The notes: a model not told the origin generated them from the letters alone. Positions 24,527 to 36,335 are shown, numbered from the stretch's first letter. The stretch is 64,000 bases of DNA from Microbispora rosea (GCF_900156315.1 NZ_FTNI01000003.1:310001-374000); one strand, 5' to 3'. Program-made: numbers and translations.

Positions 24527-25459
24527 TCACCGCGTGGGACGTACGAGGGCCCGCCAGACGTCGATGACCAGCACCGGACGCATGCCGACCGACCGGTAGA
24601 GACCGAGTGCCGGAGTGGTGTTGTTGCTGTCCACGTGCAGGATCGTGCCCACCCGCCCGCGCCGCTCGTCGGCCTCGAAGGCCCGCGAGAGCAGCAGCCG
24701 GCCGAGCCCGCGCCCGCGGAAGGCGGGCCGCACCGCCAGCGTCCGGACGTAGCCGCAGTTCTCGTCGGGCACGAAGTGGTTGGTGCCGAGCAGCATCGCC
24801 ACGGGCTCGCCGTGGACCCGGGCCAGCAGCAGTTGCGTCCAGTCGTTCGCGCTCGACGCCTCCATCTCGTCGGCCCACTCGTCGAACGTCTTCGGCACGA
24901 AGCCGAAGTGCTCGGCGAACGCCTCCTGCTGCACGGCGTGTGCCGTGCGCAGCACCTCCTGGCCGCCGGGCGCGCCGGTCTCGACCGTGGCGCCGGGCAG
25001 GAAGAGGGGCCGTACACCGGCGTGGTCGGTGCGCATGCGGTGGAAACTGGTCGCGGGCGCGAAGCCGCGCTCCTTGGCCGCCTCGCGCATGACCGTGTCC
25101 CGCTCGTAGACGCTGACGTCGACGACGGCGTGGTCATGCCCGGCCTCACGGGCGAGGTCGCCGGCCCGGCCGAGCACCAGGTCCCAGATGAGGGCGCCCG
25201 CGCCGGGCTCGCGCGCCTGCACCTCGACGTCCACGTTGTCGCTCGCGCCCTTGCGCATGGCGTAACCCCAGCCGAGCAGCCGCCCGCCCGAGCGGACCAC
25301 CCAGCTGTCGTGCTCCAGGTCAAGCTCGCCGAGGGTGTCGGCGATGTCGTCGAGTGTCCAGTCGGGTTTGCCGGTCACTTCGATGTCGTGCTCGGCGACC
25401 AGCTCGTGGATGGCCGCCGCGTCGGCGGTCGTCGGCCGCCGGATGTCGTAGTCGTTCAC
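24527..25459 (-). CDS. Tandem-GNAT acetyltransferase
   Basis: A 310-residue cytosolic protein with two GNAT domains, as in mycothiol synthase-like proteins. The N-terminal half (DYDIRRPTTADAAAIHELVAEHD, WVVRSGGRLLGWGYA) lacks a strong CoA loop. The C-terminal half has AMLLGTNHFVPDENCGYVRTLAVRPAFRGRGLGRLLLSRAFEAD (R-G-R-G-L-G acetyl-CoA loop) and THVDSNN-type ILHVDSNNTTPALGLYRSVGM. GTG at 25459 chosen because it begins the first GNAT strand. Not MshD itself by neighbourhood; substrate unknown. Confidence 0.8.
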   Translation of the reverse strand: MNDYDIRRPTTADAAAIHELVAEHDIEVTGKPDWTLDDIADTLGELDLEHDSWVVRSGGRLLGWGYAMRKGASDNVDVEVQAREPGAGALIWDLVLGRAGDLAREAGHDHAVVDVSVYERDTVMREAAKERGFAPATSFHRMRTDHAGVRPLFLPGATVETGAPGGQEVLRTAHAVQQEAFAEHFGFVPKTFDEWADEMEASSANDWTQLLLARVHGEPVAMLLGTNHFVPDENCGYVRTLAVRPAFRGRGLGRLLLSRAFEADERRGRVGTILHVDSNNTTPALGLYRSVGMRPVLVIDVWRALVRPTR

Positions 25460-25690
25460 GCCACTGTTTGTACGCGACGCGACTTGTGAGCGGCTTGCCG
25501 CCGAATTGGAGGTGCTCACCCCCTGCCTGGAAAGCCGGCCCGCAGGCGCGTCCTGCCGTACACCCTCCGCGGCGCCGTCTCCGTGACGGCGACAGCGGCG
25601 CGGCACGAGGATTCCCGGATTCGTGAGTTGTATGGTTCGCGAGTCGTACGTCACGAGCCGTAAGCCCATGTCACGCCACGGGAGCCTCTC

Positions 25691-26764
25691 ATGCCCAAGC
25701 GTCTCTTCGTGGCGCTCGCGACCGCACTCAGCGCGGTGACCGCCGCCGGTGTCGTCGTGGCCCGGCCCGGCACCGCGAACGCGGCCACCGGCGGGTTCGA
25801 CTTCGCCCACCCGCAGGTCGTCGCCACGGGGCTGCGGGCGCCCTGGGGGATGGCCTTCCTTCCCGATGGCAGCGCCCTCGTCTCCCAGCGCGACACGGCG
25901 GACATCATGCGGGTGCGCCGCGGATCCGCTCCCGTGAAAGTGGCCACGGTCCCGAACGTGTCGCCAGGCGGCGAGGGCGGCCTGCTCGGCATCGCGGTCT
26001 CCCCGGTCTACGCCCTGGACCAGTGGGTCTACGCGTACTACACGAGCGCCTCCGACAACCGGGTGGTCCGGTTCCGGCTGAGCTCGCCCCAGGCGCAGCA
26101 GCCGATCCTCACGGGCATCCCCCGCGCCCAGACCCACAACGGCGGGCGGATCGCGTTCGGCCCGGACGGCAGGCTCTACGTGGGCACGGGCGACGCCGGG
26201 AACTCGGCCAACGCCCAGAACCCGAACAGCCTGGGCGGCAAGATCCTGCGCATCAGACCCGACGGCACGGTGCCCGTGGACAACCCGTTCGCAGGCTCGC
26301 CCGTCTACAGCTACGGCCACCGCAACGTGCAGGGGCTCGCGTGGGACGAGAGCGGCAGGCTGTACGCGACGGAGTTCGGCCAGAACACCTGGGACGAGCT
26401 CAACCGCATCCTCCCCGGCCGCAACTACGGCTGGCCGATCTGCGAGGGCGTGTGCTCCGACCCTCGCTTCACCAATCCCCTCGTGGTCTGGAGCCCCGCG
26501 GAGGCGTCCCCCAGTGGTCTCGCGTACGCCAAGGGCACGCTCTTCGCCGCGGCCCTGCGTGGGACGCGGCTGTGGACGGTCCCGATCAGCGGCGGCACGC
26601 CGGGCACCCCGGCGGCCGAGTTCCAGGGGACGTACGGGCGGCTGCGTGCGGTGGCCGTCGGGCCCGACTGCTCGCTCTGGGTGGCGACGAGCAACCGCGA
26701 CGGCAGGGGAACCCCGGCCGACGGCGACGACCGGATCATCCGCGTCCCGCCCGCGGCCCGCTGA
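25691..26764 (+). CDS. Secreted PQQ-type sugar dehydrogenase (GSDH/sGDH-like), copy 1, without CBM
   Basis: A 357-residue exported six-bladed beta-propeller of the glucose/sorbosone dehydrogenase family, soluble quinoproteins that oxidise sugars with PQQ. Signal peptide: MPKRLF..., core, ANA cleavage near residue 32. Propeller motifs: LRAPWGMAFLPDGSALVSQRD, GEGGLLGIAVSP, HNGGRIAFGPDGRLYVGTGDAG (conserved His at the active site), GSPVYSYGHRNVQGLAWD and GRNYGWPICEGVC with two Cys. It stops right after the last blade, without the linker and CBM2 seen in its two neighbours. GGGAG precedes the ATG. PQQ synthesis genes are not in the window. Confidence 0.88.
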   Translation: MPKRLFVALATALSAVTAAGVVVARPGTANAATGGFDFAHPQVVATGLRAPWGMAFLPDGSALVSQRDTADIMRVRRGSAPVKVATVPNVSPGGEGGLLGIAVSPVYALDQWVYAYYTSASDNRVVRFRLSSPQAQQPILTGIPRAQTHNGGRIAFGPDGRLYVGTGDAGNSANAQNPNSLGGKILRIRPDGTVPVDNPFAGSPVYSYGHRNVQGLAWDESGRLYATEFGQNTWDELNRILPGRNYGWPICEGVCSDPRFTNPLVVWSPAEASPSGLAYAKGTLFAAALRGTRLWTVPISGGTPGTPAAEFQGTYGRLRAVAVGPDCSLWVATSNRDGRGTPADGDDRIIRVPPAAR

Positions 26765-26789
26765 CCGTCGCCCTCACCGCCGCGGGGTC

Positions 26790-26800
26790 TGAAAGTTTCC
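26790..26800. promoter_or_regulatory. GAAANTTTC box upstream of PQQ dehydrogenase copy 2
   Basis: TGAAAGTTTCC, 10 of 11 positions matching the palindrome TGAAANTTTCA found upstream of the xylanase and GH48 genes. Lies 136 bp upstream of the ATG at 26936. Confidence 0.5.
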
Positions 26801-26935
26801 TCACCCGGGCACCGGCGGCGGACGAACGCGCAGGCCGGTGCAAGGACCTGTGCCGGTCGATTGCCTCGGGCGCGGTGGGCACTTTCGATGGTTGACGAGC
26901 CGGTATGCGCCCCCCGACCCTCCCGGGAGCACGTG

Positions 26936-28708
<1,773 letters not shown>

Positions 28709-28777
28709 CTACTGTCCGTCCTGTCCGCGCCACGGTCACCGTGGCGGCGGAAGCCCCGGGAAACCTTCCCCTGGCGA

Positions 28778-28788
28778 TGAAATTTTCC
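28778..28788. promoter_or_regulatory. GAAANTTTC box upstream of PQQ dehydrogenase copy 3
   Basis: TGAAATTTTCC, same consensus as the boxes at 26790, 36336 and 60338. Lies 179 bp upstream of the ATG at 28967. Confidence 0.45.
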
Positions 28789-28966
28789 CGGCCCCGGCCG
28801 CCGTCCCGGTCGGTGGCACAGGACACAACACGCTGGTCAGCGGGAAACGGCGAGAGTGTGGCGTGGAAATGATCGCCCGGTTCGCAGAGCGGTGATTGCA
28901 CGGGGCACGGCGGGCGCGTTCGATGGGTCACGAGCCGGAACCCGACGTCCCGACCTGGAGCCTCTG

Positions 28967-30475
28967 ATGCCCAAGCGCCTCGCCGCGGCACTCGCAACCA
29001 CACTCGGCACGGTGACCGCCGTCGCCGCGCTCGTCGTGACCCAGCCGCTCCCCACGAGCGCGGCGACCGGCGGGTTCGACTTCACGCGCGCCCAGATCGC
29101 GACCACCGGGCTGCAGGTCCCCTGGAGCATCGCCTTCCTTCCGGACGGCAGCGCCCTCGTCTCCGAACGCGACACCGCCGCCATCGCGCAGGTGCGTCCC
29201 GGATCGGCGCCGACGCGGGTGGCCACCGTCCCGAACGTGTCACCGCAGGGCGAGGGCGGCCTGCTCGGCATCGCGGTCTCCCCCACCTACGCCCAGGACC
29301 AGTGGGTCTACGCCTACTTCAGCTCCGCGTCCGACAACCGGGTGGTCCGGTTCCGGCTCAGCGCACCCCAGACCCAGCAGGTGCTCCTGTCCGGCATTCC
29401 TCGCGCCCAGTTCCACAACGGCGGACGCATCGCCTTCGGCCCGGACGGCATGCTGTACGTGACCACGGGAGACGCCGGGACCTCCGCCAACGCCCAGGAC
29501 CTGAACAGCCCCGGCGGCAAGATCCTGCGGATGCGGCCCGACGGCACGGTCCCTTCGGACAACCCGTTCTCCGGTTCCCGCGTTTACACCTACGGCCATC
29601 GCAACGTCCAGGGGCTCGCCTGGGACGAGAGCGGCCGGTTGTACGCCACGGAGTTCGGCCAGAACACCTGGGATGAGATCAACTACATCCAGCCGGGCCG
29701 CAACTACGGCTGGCCGACCTGCGAGGGCGTGTGCAGCGACTCGCGCTTCACCAACCCCATCCAGACCTGGAGCACCTCCGAGTCCTCACCGAGCGGTCTC
29801 GCGTACGCCAACAGCACGCTCTTCGCCGCGGCACTGGGCGGCAAGCGGCTGTGGACCGTACCGGTCAGCGCCGGCAGCAGGACGGGCAACGCGGTGGCCG
29901 AGTTCCAGGGGACCTACGGCCGGCTGCGGGCCGCGGCCGTGGGCCCGGACGGCTGGCTCTGGGTGACGACGAGCAACCGTGACGGCAGAGGGACCCCGGT
30001 CGCTGCCGACGACCGCATCATTCGCGTTCCGCCCGCGGGCGGGTCGTCGCCCAGCCCCTCAGCATCGCCCAGCCCCTCAGCATCGCCCAGCCCCTCAGCG
30101 TCGCCCAGCGTGTCGCCGTCCGCCCGCCCCACGGTCTCCCCCAGCGCCTCGCCGTCGGCCGGCACGCGCGCGTGCTCCGCGACGTACCAGATCTCCAACC
30201 AGTGGCCGGGCGGCTTCCAGGGCGGGCTGACGGTCAGCAACTCGGGAAAGGCGGCCGTCTCCTCCTGGACCGTCACCTTCGCCTTCCCGAACGGCCAGAG
30301 CATCACCCAGCTGTGGGGCGGCCACTACACGCAGTCGGGATCCACGGTGACCGTCACCAACGAGTCCTGGAACGGCGCCCTCGCCCCGGGCGCGTCGACG
30401 ACGATCGGCTTCACCGGCAGTTGGTCCGGCGGCGCCAACGGCACGCCGTCGCCGGTCACCTGCACGGCGTCGTGA
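28967..30475 (+). CDS. Secreted PQQ-type sugar dehydrogenase with CBM2, copy 3
   Basis: A 502-residue third paralogue: signal peptide (MPKRLAAALATTLG... TSA), GSDH-like propeller to about residue 355 (LQVPWSIAFLPDGSALVSERD, GEGGLLGIAVSP, HNGGRIAFGPDGMLYVTTGDAG with the His, YGHRNVQGLAWD, GRNYGWPTCEGVC), a ~45-residue linker with an 18-bp SPSPSA repeat, and CBM2 at about 402-502 (CSATYQISNQWPGGFQGGLTVSN, TVTFAFPNGQ, TNESWNGALAPGAS, closing Cys). GGAG precedes the ATG. Closest to copy 1 in the propeller. Expected to oxidise sugars or oligosaccharides near cellulose; electron acceptor unknown. Confidence 0.88.
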   Translation: MPKRLAAALATTLGTVTAVAALVVTQPLPTSAATGGFDFTRAQIATTGLQVPWSIAFLPDGSALVSERDTAAIAQVRPGSAPTRVATVPNVSPQGEGGLLGIAVSPTYAQDQWVYAYFSSASDNRVVRFRLSAPQTQQVLLSGIPRAQFHNGGRIAFGPDGMLYVTTGDAGTSANAQDLNSPGGKILRMRPDGTVPSDNPFSGSRVYTYGHRNVQGLAWDESGRLYATEFGQNTWDEINYIQPGRNYGWPTCEGVCSDSRFTNPIQTWSTSESSPSGLAYANSTLFAAALGGKRLWTVPVSAGSRTGNAVAEFQGTYGRLRAAAVGPDGWLWVTTSNRDGRGTPVAADDRIIRVPPAGGSSPSPSASPSPSASPSPSASPSVSPSARPTVSPSASPSAGTRACSATYQISNQWPGGFQGGLTVSNSGKAAVSSWTVTFAFPNGQSITQLWGGHYTQSGSTVTVTNESWNGALAPGASTTIGFTGSWSGGANGTPSPVTCTAS

Positions 30476-30487
30476 CGCCCGCCCGGA

Positions 30488-31249
30488 TCAGCGCGGCCCG
30501 ACGAACAGCGTCTGTGTGGCCGTGCCGATCTCGCCGGACTGGTCGAACAGCGTGGTGCGGGTGAGGCCGCGTCCCCGCGAGCCGATCGTCGTGGCCGCGT
30601 CCAGGCAGATCCACTCCCCCTCCGGCGCGCGGAAGAGCGCGATGATGAGGTCCACGTTGGCGAACAGGTAGTCGTCGAAGTCCAGGACACCGCTGATGCC
30701 GTTGCCGCTGTCGGCGAACATCGCGAGCCGCTCCAGCGGCGTGATCTCCGCACCGTCGACGAGCGGCACCCGCGCCCTGCCCCAGGCGACCGCGGGCCCG
30801 GCCTCGTCGGCGGAGCCCTTGACGAACCGCCAATCCGTGGCCCTGCCGTACCCGAAGCCCTGCGCGATCCACGACTCCGCGTCGGCAGGGGCCGGTGGCG
30901 GGACCGGCGCGGGCGGCGGCGCGGCCCCGCCCCCCGGGCTGTCGGCCTCCCTGATCCGCCACGCGGTCGCCCTGACCAGCTCACGCCCGCCGGAGGTGAC
31001 GGACGCGCCGAGGCACTGCACCCGCCTGCCGTCCCTGATCATGTCGGTCCGCACCTCCACCTCCGCCACCGGGACGGGGGCGAGCACGTCCACCGCCAGC
31101 CGGGCCAGAGGGAGGCCGGGAACACGGGCGAGCTCGTGCACCAGCAGCGCGGTGACGGGTCCCATGTGCTGCTGCCGTGGATCCCACGGCCCCTGGGTGT
31201 GCTCTGTCGCCTGGTATCGGCCCTCGCCGAGGGACACGTACATCGCCAT
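30488..31249 (-). CDS. Thioesterase-family protein (double hot-dog, TesB-like)
   Basis: A 253-residue protein with two hot-dog halves: N-terminal GRYQATEHTQGPWDPRQQHMGPVTALLVHELAR and VEVRTDMIRDGRRVQCLGASV, C-terminal PLERLAMFADSGNGISGVLDFDDYLFANVDLIIALFRAPEGEWICLDAATTI. This matches actinobacterial acyl-CoA thioesterase/4HBT_3 proteins, which cleave acyl-CoA. The two halves are joined by a Pro/Ala-rich linker. ATG at 31249 (second ATG two codons later). It ends 12 bp from the convergent PQQ gene. Confidence 0.75.
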   Translation of the reverse strand: MAMYVSLGEGRYQATEHTQGPWDPRQQHMGPVTALLVHELARVPGLPLARLAVDVLAPVPVAEVEVRTDMIRDGRRVQCLGASVTSGGRELVRATAWRIREADSPGGGAAPPPAPVPPPAPADAESWIAQGFGYGRATDWRFVKGSADEAGPAVAWGRARVPLVDGAEITPLERLAMFADSGNGISGVLDFDDYLFANVDLIIALFRAPEGEWICLDAATTIGSRGRGLTRTTLFDQSGEIGTATQTLFVGPR

Positions 31250-31341
31250 GGAACAAGATTCTAGAGACGGCTCCGCGGGCCCTCCGGCCGGTGCCCTCAC
31301 CACTCGGGGGTCCGCCCGCCGACCCGGGCGCGTCCGTGGCG

Positions 31342-31719
31342 CTACGCGGAATCCGGGCCGGAGACCGCGTATCCCGGAATCGACGGCCACCGGACGGTGA
31401 GCACCACCGACTCCTCTTCGGCGTGCCAGGAGTGATCGACTCCGTGGCCCCACACCACGTAATCGCCCTGCTTCTCCAGCAGCACGCTCCGCCCGGGAAG
31501 TTCGACGCGGAAACGGCCGCTGATCAGCACGAGGAGCGCGGTGCGCTTCTCGCCGGTGACCCACTCCGCACGCCGATCGCCCCGGGGATGCGCGTACCAC
31601 TTGATCTCGACGTCCTCGCTGTGCCGCACATCGTCGGCGGGCTTGAAATGCCCCAGCAGCCACCCGCGGTCGGCGACCGAGTCCAGATGAGCGTTACCCA
31701 CGTATACGTTCTCCGCCAT
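31342..31719 (-). CDS. Cupin-fold small protein, probable signal-sensing/peptidase-like cupin
   Basis: A 125-residue single-domain cupin-like protein: EIKWYAHPRGDRRAEWVTGEKRTALLVLISGRFRVELPGRSVLLEKQGDYVVWGHGVDHSWHAEEESVVLTVRWPS. The GDYVVWGHGVDHSW part holds the His residues of cupin motif 2; motif 1 is weakly kept. ATG at 31719. Partner and substrate unknown. Confidence 0.75.
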   Translation of the reverse strand: MAENVYVGNAHLDSVADRGWLLGHFKPADDVRHSEDVEIKWYAHPRGDRRAEWVTGEKRTALLVLISGRFRVELPGRSVLLEKQGDYVVWGHGVDHSWHAEEESVVLTVRWPSIPGYAVSGPDSA

Positions 31720-31876
31720 AGCCCCGCACGGTACCGAAGCCGTCAAGACCTGCGGGCCTGCCAACGCGACGTGCCGTGGCATGGGTAGGAACAGCACCAC
31801 AGAGCGCCTACCGATATGTCACCTTCTGCAAGTGCTTGGCAATCGGGAACCGATCTCGGGGGATTACAACGGCGAC

Positions 31877-33304
31877 ATGATCCCCGTTCCCACCCCCGCA
31901 TTGCTCAAGCAGATCGCGGCGAACGAGAACAACGTCTACGCCTCCTACCACCGGCTGATCGATGCCGCCCTCGCGAAGCAGGTCACGCGCGACGATTCCT
32001 ACCAGCGGCTCGTCGTCCAGTGGAGCAAGCTCAACCTCGTTCCTCCCGGGGAGACCAAGGAGGCTACGGGACGACGCAGGGCGGCCGAACTGCCGCAGTT
32101 CGTCACTGATCTCAACCAGCTTCTCGCTCCCGCGGCCGCCCAGGCGCAGCAGCCGGCAGAGGATTTCCCACCGGTGGCGGGGAGCCCGTGGTTCATCCGG
32201 CTCCTGAACCTGATCGAGGAGAAGGTGGTCCTCCCGATCGAGACCGGTTCGCCACGAGCGATGGCGAGTGTGCGGACCTGCTTCGGGGACGAGGCCGCGG
32301 CGGCCGCCCCCCGGTTCCGGAAGATCCTGCAGCAGCTGCAGGCCATCCACGCCCGCTCGGACGGCAAGAGCAAGGGGATGCTCTACAACCCGCAGCTGCC
32401 CCGCTCGATGGGAGCGCTCGGGCGGGGCAGCGGCGCGGCCGCATGCATCGACCTGTCCTCCCAGTTTCGCCCGCATCTCATGTCCGACGTGGATGCCGCC
32501 TCCACGCTGGTGCATGAGGGTTCGCACACGATCGCGGTGGAGCCCACCGTCGACTTCGCCTACCGCAACGCCCACGCCCACTACTTGCTGCCGCCGAAGC
32601 TGGCGCTTATGAATGCGGGCAACTACGAGCAGGTGGTCATCGACCTGATCGGTGGGAAGCCGGGCCAGCTCGACGCCGGTGATGTCAAGGCCCTACGGGA
32701 CGGCGCCGGCGACTCGCTGGCGCAGGTGCACGCGTTGATGTGCTCACGGGTGGTCCGCGCCTGGGTCCGCGTCTACGACCTGATCGGCCTGGCCGCGAAC
32801 GGGCGGATCACCGCCGAGGAACTACGCGAGCTGCCGCCGGTGCCTTCAGATTCCGGACCTCTGCTCACCGCTCTGCTGAGAGAGCTCTTCGCCCAGCTCG
32901 AAACCCTGATGAGCGTGGTGAACACCTACCTCGTCCTCAGGCTCGGGCCCAAGCCGGGAGGCGAGCTCACCAGTGCTCCGGAGCAGCGCACCAAGGACGA
33001 TCCCGGCGCGCACCGGCGGCCGCCGACGCCCGGCGACATGCAGCCCCTGACCTTCGAGACGACGCCCACCGCGACCACGGTCACCGTCTCGTTCGACTGG
33101 GCCTCGGAAGGCACTCCGGACGCCATCGCCAGAAACGTCCTCTTCGAGTTGACCGACCGCGTCTGGCAGGGCAGGCGTGCCGTCTTCAGCGGCTCCGAAG
33201 TGGCCCACGTCGTCCAGTCGATCCAGCTCACCGATCGCCCGGCGCTCCGTGCGATGCTCAAGGACTACTACGCGAGTCTGAGCAGAAAGACCAAGATCGA
33301 CTAG
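31877..33304 (+). CDS. Aspzincin-like (M35 / lysine-specific endopeptidase-type) metalloprotease domain protein without signal peptide
   Basis: A 475-residue protein. A metalloprotease site is visible: LVHEGSHTI gives HExxH (H213, E214, H217), nine residues later D226 within TVDFAY, with Y229. That is the HExxH...TxDxxY signature of aspzincins (M35/GfMEP family), including the following NAGNYEQVV segment that matches the family's NADNYE. A helical N-terminal ~200 residues comes first and a Pro-rich link then an 80-residue C-terminal domain last. No signal peptide or membrane helix from ATG 31877 (or from an in-frame ATG 32 codons upstream), unlike classical secreted M35 enzymes. The role could be an intracellular protease or an effector exported by a non-Sec route; this is inference. 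Confidence 0.7.
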   Translation: MIPVPTPALLKQIAANENNVYASYHRLIDAALAKQVTRDDSYQRLVVQWSKLNLVPPGETKEATGRRRAAELPQFVTDLNQLLAPAAAQAQQPAEDFPPVAGSPWFIRLLNLIEEKVVLPIETGSPRAMASVRTCFGDEAAAAAPRFRKILQQLQAIHARSDGKSKGMLYNPQLPRSMGALGRGSGAAACIDLSSQFRPHLMSDVDAASTLVHEGSHTIAVEPTVDFAYRNAHAHYLLPPKLALMNAGNYEQVVIDLIGGKPGQLDAGDVKALRDGAGDSLAQVHALMCSRVVRAWVRVYDLIGLAANGRITAEELRELPPVPSDSGPLLTALLRELFAQLETLMSVVNTYLVLRLGPKPGGELTSAPEQRTKDDPGAHRRPPTPGDMQPLTFETTPTATTVTVSFDWASEGTPDAIARNVLFELTDRVWQGRRAVFSGSEVAHVVQSIQLTDRPALRAMLKDYYASLSRKTKID

Positions 33305-33501
33305 GGTGCGCCGTATCGCGAACGGCACGCGGAGCGCTACGCCGGCCCGTACGGGCCGCGGTTGCGCTTCGAGTGGCTGCTGCCCGGCCACACCGCAGGA
33401 GACTGCCTGCCGGCGAGTTCGCCCGCCGGATGCGCGACCTGACCGTCCGCACCGGGCGGCTCTCCCCCCGCCCGATCGACTTCACCGCGCTGCGCTGGTG
33501 A
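33305..33501 (+). pseudogene. Remnant of an unknown gene, frameshifted
   Basis: Directly after the protease stop, one frame reads APYRERHAERYAGPYGPRLR and on to HTAGD without stop. A minus-one shift near 33400 would join it to LPAGEFARRMRDLTVRTGRL and SPRPIDFTALRW then stop. Both parts have coding-type composition, so this looks like the decayed 3' end of a gene whose 5' part is gone. Family not recognised; sequencing error is an alternative for the frameshift. Confidence 0.4.
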
Positions 33502-33596
33502 CGCCCCGCCGCGCACCGGGGAGAGCCGTGCCGGTGCGCGCCCCCGGCGGGCACCCGTCCCGCCCGGCGCAGTGATGCGGCAAATAGGGTGCTGTC

Positions 33597-34571
<975 letters not shown>

Positions 34572-34587
34572 TCAGGAGGCCCCCGTT

Positions 34588-34612
34588 CGCCGGGCCCGGG
34601 AAGAGCCCGGCG
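34588..34612 (+). terminator. Hairpin terminator after the aldo/keto reductase gene
   Basis: 8-bp stem CGCCGGGC / GCCCGGCG with a 9-nt loop, 17 bp past the stop codon. No T tract. Confidence 0.6.
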
Positions 34613-34636
34613 GGCGGGGTCCCAGGGCGAGATCCC

Positions 34637-34688
34637 AGGGTTGGGTCGCAGGGTTGGGTCGCAGGGTTGGGTCGCAGGGTTGGGTCCG
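34637..34688. repeat. 13-bp tandem repeat, four copies, in the convergent intergenic gap
   Basis: Unit AGGGTTGGGTCGC repeated at 34637, 34650, 34663 and (last two bases changed) 34676. Lies 23 bp past the stop of the radical SAM gene on the minus strand. G-rich on the plus strand, with regular GGG runs. Confidence 0.9.
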
Positions 34689-34711
34689 GGCGCGAGGTCC
34701 TTGGGAGGACG

Positions 34712-36010
34712 TCAGTTGTCGGTGGTGCGGCGGCGCCGGGCACGGCGTGGGTAGGCCTTGGCCGTCTCGGCCAGCCGCGCCGCGTGCTCGGCCTGCTTGC
34801 GCCAGTGCCCGTACGCGTCGCCGCGCTGCGCGAGCCGGTCCAGCTCACGCATCGTGGCCAGCGGGATGAACGCGGGCTCGGCGTCCCGCCACGGCGTGCC
34901 GGGCAGCGGCATGAACGTGTGGGTGTGGATGCGCGCCCCGAGATCGGCGAGGTCCGCGGCGAGCCGCAGGGACGCGTCCTGGTCCTCCGGCGATTCGCCG
35001 GGCAGTCCGAAGATGAAGTCGACGTTCGGGCGGAAGCCGTGTTCCACGGCGATCCGCACGGCGTCGCGCACCGGCGCACTGCCGTGGCCGCGACCGGCAG
35101 CGGCCAGCACGCGGTCGGAGCCCGACTGCGCGCCGATGATGATGTTGTCGTTCGCCACATAACGCCTGAGCAGCCGCATCGCCTCCGGCGTCACGTGCTC
35201 GGGACGGATCTCCGAGGGGAAACTGCCGAAGAACACCCGCCCGTCCGCCGGCAGTTCCTCTTTCACCCCCGCCAGCAGTTCCTCCACGGCGTCCAGCGCC
35301 GGCTCCGGCCCCTGCGTGCCGTACGAGAGGGAGGTGGGGGTGATGAAACGGACGTCGCGCAGCCCGTGGGCGGCCATCCGGCGGACGTGCTCGCGCACGC
35401 TGTCCACGCCGCGGTGCCGGAACCTGCCGCCGAACATGAAGGGCGTCTGGCAGAAGCGGCACGTGTAGGCGCAGCCCCGCGTGATCTCGATGGGCCCGAA
35501 GTGGCGGCGCCGGTCGGGGAAGGACGGAAAGGCGTCCAGCGGTAACTGCGGGGCCGGTGGCGTGCGCAGCGCCGTCCCGTCGCCGTCGCGCACCGCCAGC
35601 CCGGGCACGCCGGTGAGCGGCCGGTCCGCGCGCAGCGCCTCGACCAGGGCGACGATCGTCGGCTCCCCCTCGCCGATCGCGGCGAGGTCCCAGCCGGCGT
35701 CGATGACCTGCTGCGGTTCGGCGGTGGCGTGCACCCCTCCGGCGATGTGCAGGACGCGGGGGTCGTCGGCGAGGGCCCGCACGGTGGCCAGCTCGGCCGC
35801 CATCGCCTCGGCGTCCGGCGAGTAGAACGACCAGAGGACCAGGACACGGTCCGCGGGGCTGGCCGCGATGTGCTCGGCGGTCTCCTCGGGCGTGGTCCCG
35901 AGCCGCAGGTCGCATTCGGCCTTCGCGGTCTCGAGCGCGCCGAGCAGCGCGTTCACGCCGTACGTCACGGCCCTGCGATAGCGGACCACCACGGACACTT
36001 CCACGCTCAC
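34712..36010 (-). CDS. B12-binding-type radical SAM protein
   Basis: A 432-residue radical SAM enzyme. The N-terminal ~150 residues have the Rossmann-like B12-binding layout (LGALETAKAECDLRLG, VLVLWSFYSPDAEAM, IAGGVHATAEPQQVIDAGWDLAAIGEGEPTIVALVEAL), though a strict DxHxxG motif is not seen. The cluster motif is CAYTCRFC (about residues 175-182), with three Cys for the [4Fe-4S] centre that splits SAM. Later IIGAQSGSDRVLAAAGRGH and DFIFGLPGESPEDQDASL are typical of the Elp3/MiaB-like SAM-binding half. The GTG start at 36010 fits family length. Product unknown; many relatives are annotated TIGR04013-type proteins, but I did not verify this. Confidence 0.85.
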   Translation of the reverse strand: MSVEVSVVVRYRRAVTYGVNALLGALETAKAECDLRLGTTPEETAEHIAASPADRVLVLWSFYSPDAEAMAAELATVRALADDPRVLHIAGGVHATAEPQQVIDAGWDLAAIGEGEPTIVALVEALRADRPLTGVPGLAVRDGDGTALRTPPAPQLPLDAFPSFPDRRRHFGPIEITRGCAYTCRFCQTPFMFGGRFRHRGVDSVREHVRRMAAHGLRDVRFITPTSLSYGTQGPEPALDAVEELLAGVKEELPADGRVFFGSFPSEIRPEHVTPEAMRLLRRYVANDNIIIGAQSGSDRVLAAAGRGHGSAPVRDAVRIAVEHGFRPNVDFIFGLPGESPEDQDASLRLAADLADLGARIHTHTFMPLPGTPWRDAEPAFIPLATMRELDRLAQRGDAYGHWRKQAEHAARLAETAKAYPRRARRRRTTDN

Positions 36011-36335
36011 CCTGGCAGGGTAGTGCCATCGTCCTCCTTCCCCGCACCGGTGATCGGCGAGCGAGGTGCCTGCGCATCGGCCGAGCGTCCCCGGGCCCGG
36101 CGGCCCGGACGGCGGGGGAAGGCCGCGTCCCCGATGGCTGTGAGCGTTCACATTCGTCTTCCGATCGGCTCTCCTCTCCATCGGGGCGGTGTGGAGGTGG
36201 TGTGGGGCGGAGCCAATACGAGACGGAGATCCTTTGTCAAGGGCCTTGATACAAGGTCGTTCAGCCGCCCGGGTCCGAGTGCGGCCCACATGGGCGTTGT
36301 CGCGGCGGCCTGCGAGGCCGACCAGACGCGTGTGA

